DNA from: Centroberyx gerrardi
Taxonomy: Eukaryota > Chordata > Actinopteri > Beryciformes > Berycidae
Assembly (NCBI RefSeq): GCF_048128805.1
Contig: NC_135997.1
Span: 1,197,934-1,261,933 of the forward strand
Direction of reading: 5' to 3'
Length of the DNA: 64,000 nt
Made by a program: the position numbers and the translations under genes. Below are positions 12,513 to 23,955 of this stretch, one piece after another (the stretch's first letter is position 1; every line of letters begins with the position of its first letter). The notes beneath the pieces are model-generated. The model made no database searches. It saw only the letters and a list, made by a program, of their open reading frames with translations, and had not been told where the DNA came from.

Positions 12513-12805
12513 GAGAAGGTTGTGGGTACTGACAGCTATGGAAGCCTAGCTCTCTGTACAGTATAGTCAATGCTGGGAAGGTAAATGAGTGGGAAGAGAT
12601 GAGTTGTTGTTTGGGCTCTGTGGCTCTCTTGTACGGCAGCCTGGTCAAGAGAGCAGAAACGGTCATATGGGGCTGCTAAACTGCAGATACTGGGCCTGTG
12701 AGCAAGAGAAGAGTGTGGTGGCACTATGGATATGGATGTATCATTTACTTTTCCTCCCACTGAGTGACTATAATTAGTCCTATTGAGGAACAAAGCAAAA
12801 GCAGA

Positions 12806-12806
12806 G

Positions 12807-12842
<36 letters not shown>
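12806..12842. repeat. (GT)n microsatellite
   Basis: A pure GT array of about 18 units. Confidence 0.9.
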
Positions 12843-12844
<2 letters not shown>

Positions 12845-13399
12845 GTAAAATGCACACTGCCATAGCTCTATTCCAGCAGCTAAACAAATATAATGTGATT
12901 AATATAATGAATTGTATGAACATTTTATCAGGCTGCCCAACACAGGCCGTTACAATTCAACTCCACCAAGCAGTTAATTGGTTGGTTATGAATTATTCAC
13001 ACACCAAGGGAACAGCATAGGATAGCCTCTACCTGCTGGACCTGGAGGGAGATACCTTGATCATCTCCCACTGTAGTGTATGTGACCACAGATGGTAGAG
13101 AGTCCTACACAGAGCCTCCCATACACCATGCAGCTGGACTATCTAATATTCCTAAAATGTTCCATAAGTGACCTTATCATACTTTATGAAATACACGGAC
13201 CTCCATTTAATAAAATGTTGTCCAAATCTGAGAATATTTTTATTGTTAGACATGATTTTGTCCAGAATTCCATCACTGTCTGTATTTTAGGTAGAGACAT
13301 TAACAGTGAAACTATGACCAAAATAGTCATTCTTCTACATTCTCTAATTGTGTTAACTTCTTGTAAATTAAATAATGGTGAAGTTTAACAATCCATCAA

Positions 13400-13471
13400 T
13401 TTGCTGGTGACCCCCTGGACCCCCCTCAAGGACCCCTGGTGGTCCCCAGACCCCACGTTGAGAACCACTGT
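13400..13471. mobile_element. one end of a hAT-like non-autonomous element
   Basis: The segment reads GGTCCCCAGACCCC then ACGTTGAGAACCACTG. That is the reverse complement of the CAGTGGTTCTCAAC terminus of a very common vertebrate hAT family. I did not find the matching left end, so the element is probably truncated. Confidence 0.5.
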
Positions 13472-13902
13472 CTTAAGATATCACTACAATATTCCTATAG
13501 GGACGTACTGTATAGTTTTACTGTGATATCTGTATGGAATCCTTCTAAAATCTCTTATATCACTGCTAGTTGCCATCTTAACCCATTTGAGAAAGGGTAT
13601 TAGAAAAAATCAGTACACTGCACCAATGAAACAAATGTGCTGAAACAAGTGGTGTTGCAGATGCAGTGTGTTCGCCCAGGAGCTGGATCTGGTGTGTCAG
13701 TGCCGGGACTGGACAGCCAACCATCATCAGCCTGGCGCTGGCGGTGCAGCATCACCGCTCTGCCCTGCCTAGTTTTGCAGAGATCAGCCAAACCAGAGTG
13801 GGCCCATGTGACAGATGGGTGCAATAACAGAATTAGGGACAAGAAAAATCACAAGGATCCATTATCATCGAGCCCTCTCTGCCTGACAACAAGGATTAAA
13901 GG

Positions 13903-13910
13903 CACATCAC

Positions 13911-13942
<32 letters not shown>
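13903..13942. repeat. (CAT)n trinucleotide repeat
   Basis: About 13 ATC/CAT units. Confidence 0.9.
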
Positions 13943-13944
<2 letters not shown>

Positions 13945-14211
13945 GCAGCATCTCATATAGCCTCATTCCCTGCATCCTGCCAAGCCGCATCCCTACATAC
14001 ATCCCCCTACACCCGCTATTATTAGGCATTTCTCGCTTTGCCATTTCCCCACCATCGACACATGAAGAACACGCCGTGTGTCGATGCAGTGTGGTCCATG
14101 GAAATGCAACCCAGCAAATCACAGCGAGGCGGACACGGTGCTGCTGATGAGACTCGTCCAGAGAGCGGAGGAGCCTCGGCAGCATCATGAAGGTTTCAGA
14201 GGGACACTAAC

Positions 14212-14302
14212 CTGTCTGTCCTTTGCCGAGCGTCTTCTCCAGCCGGTAGGGTCCCACATAGTTGGCATAATGACCGCTGTTGTCCTTGCCCGACGAAGAC
14301 AT
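14212..14302 (-). CDS. brsk2: BRSK2-like serine/threonine kinase, first coding exon
   Basis: Read on the minus strand, the exon starts with ATG at 14302-14300 and runs 91 nt to a splice donor (CAGACAG|GTTAGTG). It encodes 30 residues and carries one base over. The stretch [16 protein letters not shown] is the conserved entry to the kinase domain of the BR-serine/threonine (SAD) kinases, just before the glycine-rich loop. The short N-terminus before it ([14 protein letters not shown]) resembles BRSK2 more than the longer BRSK1 start. BRSK kinases are LKB1-activated AMPK relatives that set neuronal polarity and synaptic vesicle clustering. All other exons would lie left of the window. The exon is hidden from simple frame scans because it is short. 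Identity as brsk2 rather than brsk1 is supported by the nearby RASSF7- and PHRF1-like genes (linked on human 11p15.5). Confidence 0.85.
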
Positions 14303-14478
14303 TTTTACCTGTAATTATTTGCAAGTGATAAAAAAAAAAATTGCGGGTGTATGAATAAGACTCGGGGGGGGGAAGACGCGTTTCTGGAGCGAAAAGCGCT
14401 ATTCCGCGGCGCAGTGAGTTCGCCTCGCTCGGCGTTCCCGTCTATCTGGCTGACGGTCGCTGCAATATTCGTCTCCCT

Positions 14479-14547
<69 letters not shown>

Positions 14548-14820
14548 TGTGTTTGCGCGTATTTATCCCCGGCGTTCCCTCTGTTCCTCGCTGTCCTCCG
14601 CTGCTCCGTGGGCTGACCGGGCTTCCTCCGCAGTTCGCTGCTCAAAATGCGGTTTTAAGCCTGGATGTCATGGTGTTGGTGCGTGAGGAGCGGTGCGCTG
14701 CAGCCCCGTCGGGTGGGATCTGATGATGGGACAGCATCTACTGCTGCTGCCTGCCGCTCCAGCAGCCTCCGTCAACACGCGCAGCAGCAACCGACACTTC
14801 CGCTCATCACTTTCAAAATA
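14303..14820 (-). promoter_or_regulatory. CpG-rich 5' region of the BRSK2-like gene
   Basis: The 500 bp upstream of the BRSK2-like ATG are markedly richer in CpG than the surroundings (ACGCG, GCGAAAAGCGC, CCGCGGCGC, CGCTCGGCG between 14370 and 14440, and more to 14800). This fits a CpG-island promoter and 5' UTR. No TATA box or start site can be fixed by eye. An A-run at 14330-14340 and a (GT)n array at 14484-14542 lie inside. Confidence 0.55.
14484..14542. repeat. (GT)n microsatellite in the BRSK2-like 5' region
   Basis: About 28 GT units. In the sense of the BRSK2-like transcript it is a (CA)n array, about 180-240 bp upstream of the start codon. Confidence 0.9.
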
Positions 14821-15709
14821 TAAAGCATGCCTGACTGGATGCTGTGATGCACAAGCGTGAGAAATAAAGAAATACATTTTATGAAAATGAAAATGTTTCT
14901 ATTGCTCCTTAGCTTTTATTATTCTCCTTATTCTCTTATTTCCCTAGCGCTTGTTCTATGGTCACTGTAAATATTATAAGTTCACAAAGGCCCTGACCTC
15001 TGCACACTGATTTTTGGTTGCTTGTAATTTTGGTGATACAGGAACTGAAGCTTATTCTACTGTTGCACTCATGTCAACCAAATGCCTAAATTGTAAAATG
15101 CAAAAATGCATTTGCCTATGCAAGATTCCAGCTAGTCTATGTAGAGTTCCGCTTTCACATTTAGTGTGTTGAGTCCACGGAGAAGCCTATTTTAATATGA
15201 TTATTTGATGTTCCTGTAACAGCACGGTGGAGAAAAATCTGGCCAAGCAAGACTAGTTGTTCCTAAACCCCAATACTACATTTTACGCTTTTATTTTGAA
15301 GGCAAAATCGCCTAACTTCCGGCATTACCTTTTGGCTTGACGCAGCTGCTTCAATATGAGGAAACACGCATGCGCACATGGCATGCATCGCAGGGGCTGA
15401 TGATTGAATTGAGGTCGGGGTGACAGTAGATGAGAGGAAGCCGCTGTTTGAAACTTCAATTTTGGATATTACAGTGGAAATGAAGCGCTGGAAACAAAAC
15501 ACAGTGCTGTTCTACGAGAGACGGAGTGTGTGAAGAGACATTCAGCTCTCTCTCTGTTTTCACATCAGACACATTTAGATAAATCCACTTTTTTTAATGA
15601 ACATTTGTGATTTCTTGATTGTTGTTCTCAGTCTCAGAGCGTGACATGCTGAGCTGTAATTTCACTTTTAGGAACTCACTTGTTAATCAGAATAGAAGAA
15701 TCTTTATCA

Positions 15710-15763
<54 letters not shown>

Positions 15764-16430
15764 TGGGGGTGTAAACGTGTTACACGCTGAGGCACTTTCA
15801 CTTGATTAAACCAGTGGTTGGTCCGCACTCCGCAGCGACGACGACCATCCATCTATCTCATCACTCCTCCACAACAAAAGCCTTTGACCCAGCCCGCTCA
15901 GTGGCAGATGGCCTCCCCCTCTCTCCCCCTCCCTCCACCCCTCCCTTCTTCCTCCCCCCCCCACCCATCCCTGTCCCTAACAAAGAGAGGGGCCTCTGTT
16001 GTACCATATAGGAGGTGGTCGTCACGAGAGAGCTTTCACTCAAAGTACTTCCTATTAATTAATGCAGCCACCCACCGCCTCACCCAGCGCCCCACCCCCA
16101 CCCCACCCCCACCCGAACTGCCGACCACCTCGACACAGGAGGTTGTGACCTCATCCAGAGATCAATCGTGTGTTTTCCCTTAATTTGCTGTCACTGTGCG
16201 TGCTCGCCCTGCGTCCGCTCTGCTGTCTGATCCCCTGGTGGCTGCCTGGTGCCTAAAACCACGTCGTCCTGATCACCTCGGTGTGGAAGAATCTGTCATC
16301 GGTCAGCCGGGTCTCCGAGGAGACGCTGCAGCCGACCACGTCCAGGTCCGACGTCTGTGTGTGAATACGTCTGTTTTACCGGGACGGTTCCTCCATGCAG
16401 ACACAGAGGAAGGATGAGTGTTATATGACA
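14821..16430. other. intergenic, no gene recognised
   Basis: The stretch lies between the divergent BRSK2-like and RASSF7-like genes. It holds a (GT)n array at 15713-15761 and pyrimidine-rich low complexity at 15915-16115. The piece 15278-15312 (ACGCTTTTATTTTGAAGGCA) also occurs at 892-914, so it belongs to a dispersed repeat. Open frames have no domains. Confidence 0.45.
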
Positions 16431-16492
16431 CACACAAGACTAACATGGCCACTAAAAAGTAGTCGAGACGCCCGCGCACAGCCACTTGTGCC

Positions 16493-17058
16493 AATCTCGG
16501 AACCCATCGTCTATCGGTCTGACGACGATTAGACTCTGGGGGCGACGGCCAATATTTCGGGGTTTCCGGTGTAGCCAGCGGACATCCAGGCCAAGACTTC
16601 CTCTTCCGTGCGCCGGTCATTGTTTACAGTCCGATTAGCAACTTGAGACGCGAGAATGGAGTTTGAGTTGAGAGACGACGAATTGCTTTCAAAGTCGGAT
16701 TACAAAATTGCCTTTGAAAAAATTACAATTTTGTAATCCGACTTTGAAAGCAATTTGTTTCTTTGTCGAACGTTTCTCCACACAATACACAAACATCGAT
16801 ACTTTTTGTAGGTGTTTTAGGTCCAGACGACATTTCGGCTAATCTCTATAAACAGATATCTGCACATGAGACGTCGTCTCTCAACTCCAACTCCATTCTC
16901 GCATCTCAAGTTGCTAATCGGACTGTAAACAATGACCGGTGCACGGAAGAGGAAGTCTTGGCCCGGATGTCCGCCGGCTACACCGGAAACCCGAAATATT
17001 GGCCGTCGCCCCCAGAGTCTAATCATCGTCAGACCGATAGACGATGGGTTCTGAGATT
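16493..17058. repeat. long hairpin (foldback element) with 188-bp arms
   Basis: Bases 16493-16680 and 16872-17058 are near-perfect reverse complements. Within the spacer a second hairpin pairs 16682-16710 with 16726-16754 (around AAAGTCGGATTACAAAATTG). Each arm contains the same readable peptide (WPSPPES followed by QTDRRWV), on the minus strand in the left arm and on the plus strand in the right arm. It is an inverted duplication of some unknown source sequence. No transposase was found. Confidence 0.85.
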
Positions 17059-17150
17059 GATCAGGTGCTGGTTGGGTCGCAGGAATACAAAACAGTCCGT
17101 ATAAATAAATTATCCAACCGCACACTGTGAGGCTTCACTGAAAATTTAAT

Positions 17151-17312
17151 CACATCTTTATGTTTCTTATAGCATTTGCAAATAGGCTTTTAAAAGGAGC
17201 CAACAACAACGTTTCTCTTGTTGTTCCTTGTTCTTGTAAGCGAACCTGAGGAAGCAACAAACTCCTTTTATAAGGCTATTTGCAAATGCTGTAAGAAAAA
17301 TAAAGATGTGAC
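17151..17312. repeat. short hairpin, arms of about 50 bp
   Basis: CACATCTTTATG ... TAGCATTTGCAAATAGGC at 17151-17190 is mirrored by GCTATTTGCAAATGCTGTAA ... AAAGATGTG at 17273-17312. It looks like a MITE. Confidence 0.65.
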
Positions 17313-17317
17313 TAACA

Positions 17318-18022
17318 TGGCCGCGTTCACACTGCAGCTGAAAGTGTCCAAGGTCTGATTTTTTCCCTCCTATGTGACACAGATCTGATGTTTCTGCTGC
17401 AGTGTGAACAGAACACAAAAACACATCTGAATCTGATCGTTTCCTTTCTGATGTCATCCTGAATCTGATCCACATCTGATCTGTGGCCATGTGACCGCAG
17501 TCTGAACTGTCAGATCAGAATGCATCTGGTTTTCAGATCACTCTCCATGGGACAGATCACTGTTGTCAAAGCTCTGCGTCCATTTGACCGGAAAAACATG
17601 GAGGACAGCGTCTCAAGCTTTATTAGTATTTGGGAATTCCTCCATTCAAACTAAACCGGAGGGGACAGATCGTAATCGACTGGTGTTTGAAACAGTTGAA
17701 AGAGAAATGGCCGAGGGGGACACAGCAGAACTTGGCTGCAGTGTTAACGAAAAAATCAAGAGCCTCAAAGCCAAGTTCAAGGAGGGGAAAGATGAATAGC
17801 ATGTACTTTATGGACCGTCATTTCTGTGGCTTCCATTCTGTGACTTTTGCTGTTGTTCATTTGCTCATGTGGGTCATTTCAGGATGATGGAGGTTTGTCC
17901 AAACTGATATCAAGTATGGGTCGCTTTCAAAAATGAATGTGAACAGAAAAAAAAAACTGATCTGAGCAAAAAATCTGAATTTAACACTAAAGCCAGGTGG
18001 CTACGTGTGAACATAGCCTATT
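17318..18022. mobile_element. DNA transposon remnant, possibly Harbinger-like
   Basis: The left end GGCCGCGTTCACACTGCAGC and the right end GCTACGTGTGAACATAGCC are loose inverted matches. Subterminal CAGATCTGAT, GATCTGATC and CTGATCTGAGC words recur near both ends. An interior frame at 17563-17799 ends in NEKIKSLKAKFKEGKD, reminiscent of the Myb/SANT-like DNA-binding partner carried by Harbinger elements. It has lost the upstream part of such a domain. The class assignment is uncertain. Confidence 0.45.
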
Positions 18023-19436
18023 GGTCTTTCTCAATTTGTGTTCTTGTGCTTTGTCTTCTTCTGTTCTCTATGATGCATTTTATGTAATATTTAACTTAAT
18101 TTAAAAAAAACAGAGGACGGAGGATGGATAGAGATCCCGAAGTTTACTTGCCATCAGTTGGAGACTTGACCGATGAGAACAAACGGGAAGCACCAAGATT
18201 CATTGCGGAAACAACGCATCGTTTTCAATCACCACAACACAGAGCGGGTTGAAACAGATGGTAAAATGAACAGCTGTGATTTTTTTTTCTTTCTTTCTCT
18301 CCCTTCTTCCTTTTGTTTGAGTAATTTATACAATTATTTGATTATCTTAGTACATTTTTCCATCCTTCACCTAAATGTACTCTGGAACCTGTAATCCTAT
18401 GGGTGGGTGGATGGGTGGGCAGGGTGGTAGGGATGGGAATGGGGACTTCAATTTGTCAACATATTTGATGAATAGTGCTTCTTTGTATTTGGGGGATGAG
18501 TAGGTGAACTGAAGTCAAATATACATGTTTTGTATCTTTTACTCCTCCTGTGGGATAAAAACTTAAAAAAATGAAGAAAAAAAAATGAACAGCTGTGCAT
18601 CTTAATTGATCACGCGACGTCAAGCACACAGTCCATCTCATACTGTAAGGATTCTTCTCTGTGCTCGACGTCATGAGGAGTTTGTTCTCTCCAACACAAC
18701 TTGGGAAGACGGTTCTCCACAAGGATGCAAGTATCAGCCTGGAGTTCCTGTATGAGACTCATCCTAACGCCTTGAACACACCGACTGCAACGACTCCGTG
18801 GCCTTCTGCCGGAAATTCATTCATTCCAGATGGTGTCTGTTATTGCTGCGTTATTGCGTTGGGTTTGCATTGCAGATGCATTGCATTGTGCATGCTTTGG
18901 ATTTAGACTACTTTTATACTACTTATAAATGCATGCGTAAACTAAACCGGATGTTGTCAAAATGGTAGTAAAAGTCTGAATAAATGTAAATAAATCAATA
19001 TAAATGAACTTGCTGCATAGTAATAAAGGCACACACAAAACATAAAGATTCAACAGTTATTGGTGAATACCCATACCAAAATATTGAATGTCCACATAAA
19101 TCGTTTCCCTCCATATACTTCATTGAAGGGAAACCATACACATGTCTTTGTTCATATAATTCAGGAAATCGCTCATCTGTCATTGTTGGACCACAAACAC
19201 AACGCAAACAAACATATGTTACGGAAACAGACTTGGAGGTACGCAAGTGTACTGTCTAAAAGCCCAGGACAGGCATTATGAGACAAGTTTGTGGTAAATG
19301 GCCTATGATGAAGACGAAGATGCTTTCAAAGCCTCAGCTTCTGGTGGGAAAAATAACTGTTGGATCAGTGTTGGACGTGTCAGAGACAGAAACATGCTGG
19401 CTTTTTATATTCTTCCCTGTCACAGCACACTTAGAG

Positions 19437-19472
<36 letters not shown>

Positions 19473-21164
19473 CCTCTCTCTCTCTCTCTATCCTCTATCT
19501 TCCCGTCCCACACACATCCTCATGTAACAAACACAACCCCCCCTCCACCCCCCCTCTGACATAATGAGTTGTGTCTGAGGAAGCCATTAGCACCAGAGAC
19601 AAACAGACTAAATCTGTGTTTCACCCATTAAAGCAACACGTATACACACACAGCACATACACACACACACACGCACATACACACCAACACACACACACAA
19701 GACATTAAACCCACTAAAAACAAAAGAAATGTTGCTTTTATGGAAAGTGTATCTATACTACAGATTCATTTTTTACTTTTTAACCTTTTCTGTGCCTGTT
19801 TTATCAGGTGGTACAGTCAAAACGCCACATAATTGTGTCTCCAAACTGAGAATGTGTGCATGTTAACATGTACTTTAACTGGTGATGCACATTTCAATAG
19901 TACTGGCTGAAGAGGAAGATATAATTATTGTAGGAACGGGACACAGAATGCACCCTTCGCTTTTCAAGACATTTCTGGAATAGAAGCTTAGCCTGCAGTC
20001 TATTTCTGCATTAGTCAGCTCTATTGTGGCTGTCTTGCCACACACACAGCGCGCTCACATATTTCAAGCCAAAGAAGCCAAATGAGAGAACATCTCTTCT
20101 GACAGCAGAATGATAAAGAGGCGAGTGAATCATTGAGATGAAACGAGGACAGAAGATTGGTCCAAAACTTTATATGAGGAAGGTTCGCTGGCGGTTTTAA
20201 AAAGAAAAGTGCTCATATCTGTTGATTTGTCAAAACATCGTGGTCGTGCCGATCGTGTCTCGGAACAGCACATAAATCAGGGAGAACATGGGGACTGCAC
20301 ATTTGATTTGAATATATTTCCCATCAGCATAAAACTGATGAGACTCAATATTTCAGCTGAAACCATCATCAGTGGCAAATGGATTCAGACTCTTTCTCAG
20401 TTTGTTTCATATAAGCTCCAAACGCACAGAGGTGTTTCCAAATAACGTTCAATGGCTCATTTCCAACAATTGACGATTTAAAATTGCATTTTCCCTAATT
20501 TCATTTCAATTCAGATTCATTACGGGACACAACACTGGAGTCCCAAAGACAGAGAGACATTCTGAATGTGGTTGGAATAGCAGCGGTGCCTTTCTTTTCA
20601 CTCAAAGAAAATATTACCACTGATATGACATATATTTATGTTTCTCTGTTGTCTATGCAGTCAACACGGTTTTATTGATCAAATAAATCACGGCCCCGGT
20701 ACAATCTACAGTGTTGAGCGGCGTTGGAGCGGAGACGTGTCTGCTCAAGGTAAGACCGGCTCTCCATCCTCCAGACACATCTACAGAAAAGAGGATGAAG
20801 ACTCTAACTCACTGTTAGAGTCACACCGCCTCCCCAGCCCATTGAACACAATAGGCCTCCTACAGTATTGATTCTCCTGGAATTGGTTCATTCAGCGCCA
20901 GATCTTCTAGTGGCCAAGCACTGTTTGCACAGCATGACTTCTATCATCAGGATTTAGTGGTTTTATACTGGAATGGATGTAGTGGTGCCTGGGGAGTACG
21001 GTAGCCTTCAGGTTGAGTACTTACAAAAAGGATCTTGTGTGTGTGTGTGTGTGTGTGTGTGGGACGAGTCCAGTCAAGTCAGATCTAAATACTGAGGTTT
21101 AACCAACATAAAGGAAATCAATACACTCAATATTCCTCCATCAATCCTCCACCCATCAAGCTTT
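18023..21164. other. intergenic, no gene recognised
   Basis: Contents: a pyrimidine tract at 18270-18315, (TC)n at 19437-19490, CA runs at 19640-19700, (GT)n at 21036-21060, and a repeated 16-mer AAAATGAACAGCTGTG at 18264 and 18583. An exon-like block at 20660-20748 has a good acceptor and donor but no recognisable protein. Nothing else stands out. Confidence 0.4.
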
Positions 21165-21563
21165 GGTCAGACTGTGCACCAAAATGTGCGAGAATTTGCT
21201 TCTCATTCCGTTGAAAACTACGTGAAGGGGCAAATAAAAAAAACAAATTTCCAGTTGTGAAGCAATTTCGCCTCTTCGTGTTCGCGCATGATGAACAAAT
21301 GCACACGGCCGGACTTTGGAAATGCTGTTGACCTCTGAAAGAAAATCCAGCATGGCGGTCTCTAATTGTAGCGGTGTTGCATCATCCCATCCGACAGTGT
21401 GAATTTGCAGGTCAGAGTTCACCACACACGACCTCTGTGTGAACATGAAGGAGCGAAAATGCTTGAAAACTGGAAGTTACGTTTTTTATTCACCCTCTGT
21501 GTGGTTTTAAATGAGAGGTGAAGCACATTTTCACGGGCCGTGGTGCACAGTCTGACCAGCTTT
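21165..21563. mobile_element. MITE of about 400 bp
   Basis: TTGGTCAGACTGTGCACCA at the left end faces TGGTGCACAGTCTGACCA at the right end. The inner sequences also pair after that: CCAGTTGTGAAGC on the left faces GCTTGAAAACTGG on the right. A further half-copy of the end (GTGGTGCACAGTCTGACT) lies at 21738-21755. Confidence 0.7.
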
Positions 21564-21880
21564 TGCTTAAACCCTTTTTGCTCTTTGGGTAGCATGGGTC
21601 ATTCATGAACTTTTTCCAGCTGGTTCGGTGTTGGGCGGACTTCTCTGCTTCCTTCCAGGACATTCCTAATTCCTTGAGTTCTGACTCCACAGACCTTCTC
21701 CAGCTGCTCCTGGGTCTTCCTGGCTTTCTTTTCCCCTGTGGTGCACAGTCTGACTCTTAATTTGTTTGCAAAATCAGATGTGACCGAGCCTTCACACATC
21801 TACGCTCAGCTCTCCATGTCGAGTCCCAACACTTTGCTGTCCTCTGTCCACACCTCCCTGTTGATCAGCCGATGTTATTG

Positions 21881-21885
<5 letters not shown>

Positions 21886-21911
<26 letters not shown>

Positions 21912-21962
21912 CATTTTATTTGAGGGCGCCTTTCAGGACACCCAAGGTCGCCTTACAATGCA
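21886..21962. repeat. (AAT)n plus conserved tail of a fish repeat
   Basis: An AAT/ATA array runs 21886-21911. It is followed by TTTTATTTGAGGGCGCCTTTC, resembling a widespread teleost repeat whose usual text is TTATTTGTATAGCGCCTTTC. Confidence 0.6.
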
Positions 21963-22679
21963 TAAAAACATTAATAAGGTAATGCATCTTTCATATCACG
22001 CCTAGGTCATTCATCCTCTGAAAGCATGTGCTGACGTCATTACACCAGATGTAGAGGAATCCTCAATGCAAAACTTTATTACTTAAAGGACCACTGTTAT
22101 GTTGTCTCGTTGCACCGTTTCATTTTGCATTGTTTAAATTCACTTTTGTCATGACCCCAAGGGAAAAGTTCATTTTACTGTGCACTTGTGTAAGGCAGAA
22201 TATCCAGAAAGAAGAACTGAACTGAATTGAAAACACTCAGTCAAGTGTTTTTGTATTACTGCTTGCCGGACTGCAGCGTAACAATAGCTCTTCCAGGCAC
22301 AAATTGGTAGTAATTAAGTAGGGAATGTAGTGCTATGCGTGCAGTTCAATGGTAATTACAAAACTGCTAATTTAAAGTGTTGCTCTGCAAACCCATTCGG
22401 ATTAGAGCGCTGCAATTAAATTGGCAAGAGACTATAATTACTAACACTACTCTCAACATACGGCCTCGCATTCTATCTGGTTTCCCATTGTCTGTCCAAG
22501 CTGGTTTCTACTGCTTCTCATTATACTTAGATCCTAGCGATACATATTAAAATGACCAAAGTACCAGACTCATCCAGCTTCTAATTCTGCTCTATTGCAT
22601 GTGTGTGTGTTCATGCTGACATTGGTAAAAAAAATTATGATGATTGGCATGTCTGGGAGAACAGAATACACACACACTC

Positions 22680-22717
<38 letters not shown>

Positions 22718-23660
22718 ACTCCTTCCTTCACTCCGTCTTCATTGGTAGCACCTGCCTCTTTCCCAAGGGGGGGGCAGACAAAGCTGAAAACCTCCCCTGC
22801 AGCAAAGCTGTGCAGAACCTGCTGTCTCTCTGTAAGCCTGCAATGCAAACTTAAAATAAATCCATATCAATCCAGCGGGTTGAGTGGCGTTTCTGCGCTG
22901 AGCTCACCGGGGCTCCGCTGCCTCTCCTCCACCCAAACCCATCAAATCTGTGACAGAGCTGGAGGTTGGGATGGATAACTGGACCACCGACAACCTGAAG
23001 CACTTCCCTCCTTGGACAGTAATGATGTGGATGGTTAGATGGCTTGTCCAATGTCTTGAAGTAATAATCTGTGACATTTTCATGTAAATAAATGTCCATT
23101 TTGCTCCTCTCTATCGCTGATTGCTATAACACAGCAGCAGCTCAACCTATAGCAGTTCATAAACAGCCGGTGTCTGGTACCTTTTTCCTGGGAAAAGTGA
23201 TGTGTTTTATGTTTCCGGTTTGTTTGAAATAAACAGAAGAAGAAGAACTGGGTAGTTAGCATGAACAGTGATAGCCACCATGGCTGAACAGACAAAGAAA
23301 AGAGAAACTCAAACTGCAGCAACAGAAAATCCAAGCTCCGCCCACACTGTTTGATTGACAGGTGATCTCTGGGAAGTGCAGTGCAGAAACACCACAGCAG
23401 TGAGCGCTGAGCAACAAATCAAAAGAAACATGGATCTTGGAGATTACCACTTTAAAGGTTAAATAGCATAATATGACTAGTAAATATCAGCAGAGGTTGC
23501 TGAATGGTAGCAAATGAAACAAAGTCAACAGCCACAACACTGGAGATTTCTGCATTCACAAACAATTCAGGTCAGTCAGTCAGTCAGGTAACGCTTATGG
23601 CTTCTCACCTATGGGCTAAACGTCACATTCAGTCCCATACTGATGATGTCATATTGGATC
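21963..23660. other. intergenic, possible conserved non-coding block
   Basis: No gene was recognised. The part 22300-22490 is repeat-free and dense in TAAT/ATTA cores (GTAATTAAG, GGTAATTAC, CTAATTT, ATTAAATTGG, ATAATTAC), as in homeodomain-bound enhancers. (TC)n lies at 22686-22714 and GTCA tandem repeats at 23572-23590. Confidence 0.35.
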
Positions 23661-23666
23661 TCACAC

Positions 23667-23955
23667 AGAGCCACACTCTTCGCCGTCAATTTACAGACAT
23701 CCACATCTTCTGCTGTCCTGCAAACCTTAACGGTCGGTCACGTTACCATCTGTGGTGACGTTGGTGGAACAGGTCATTTAACAGATAAACGCGTCGCGCT
23801 AGCCGAGCGTCGCTCCACACTGAGCCACTCTCTCTGCCGTTAATTTACATACATCCACGTCTTCCGTTGCCCTATAAACTTTAACGTTAGGTAACGTTAT
23901 TACCTGTAGTATCTAAGTGACGTTAGTGGAAATATTTAACTGATAACCGTGTCGT
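23667..23955. repeat. diverged tandem duplication, unit of about 155 bp
   Basis: GCCACTCTCTCTGCCGTTAA from 23823 repeats, with changes, GCCACACTCTTCGCCGTCAA from 23667. The phrases ACATCCAC[A/G]TCTTC, TAACG[T/G]T, GTGACGTT and ACTGATAA/ACAGATAA follow in the same order in both units. Confidence 0.65.

Larger units (their letters stand above)
1..14211 (-). other. probable first intron of the BRSK2-like gene
   Basis: Everything left of the exon at 14212-14302 lies downstream of its splice donor on the minus strand, so it should be intron 1, continuing past the window edge. I looked for kinase-domain exons on the minus strand here and saw none. The stretch holds microsatellites, several TIR elements and some repeat-poor unique blocks, such as 3290-3640, 4060-4500 and 7830-8030. 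A very long first intron is normal for BRSK2. That no other gene lies in it is inferred from absence only. Confidence 0.5.

Noticed and set aside
17563..17887. Possible small gene with a basic C-terminus
   Set aside because: It sits between the ends of a DNA transposon and overlaps another frame of equal quality; treated as a transposon remnant.
20660..20748. Exon-like block with good acceptor (GTCTATGCAG) and donor (CTCAAG|GTAAGA)
   Set aside because: The encoded peptide matches nothing I know and no neighbouring exon was found; splice-like words occur by chance at this rate. Kept only as a note.
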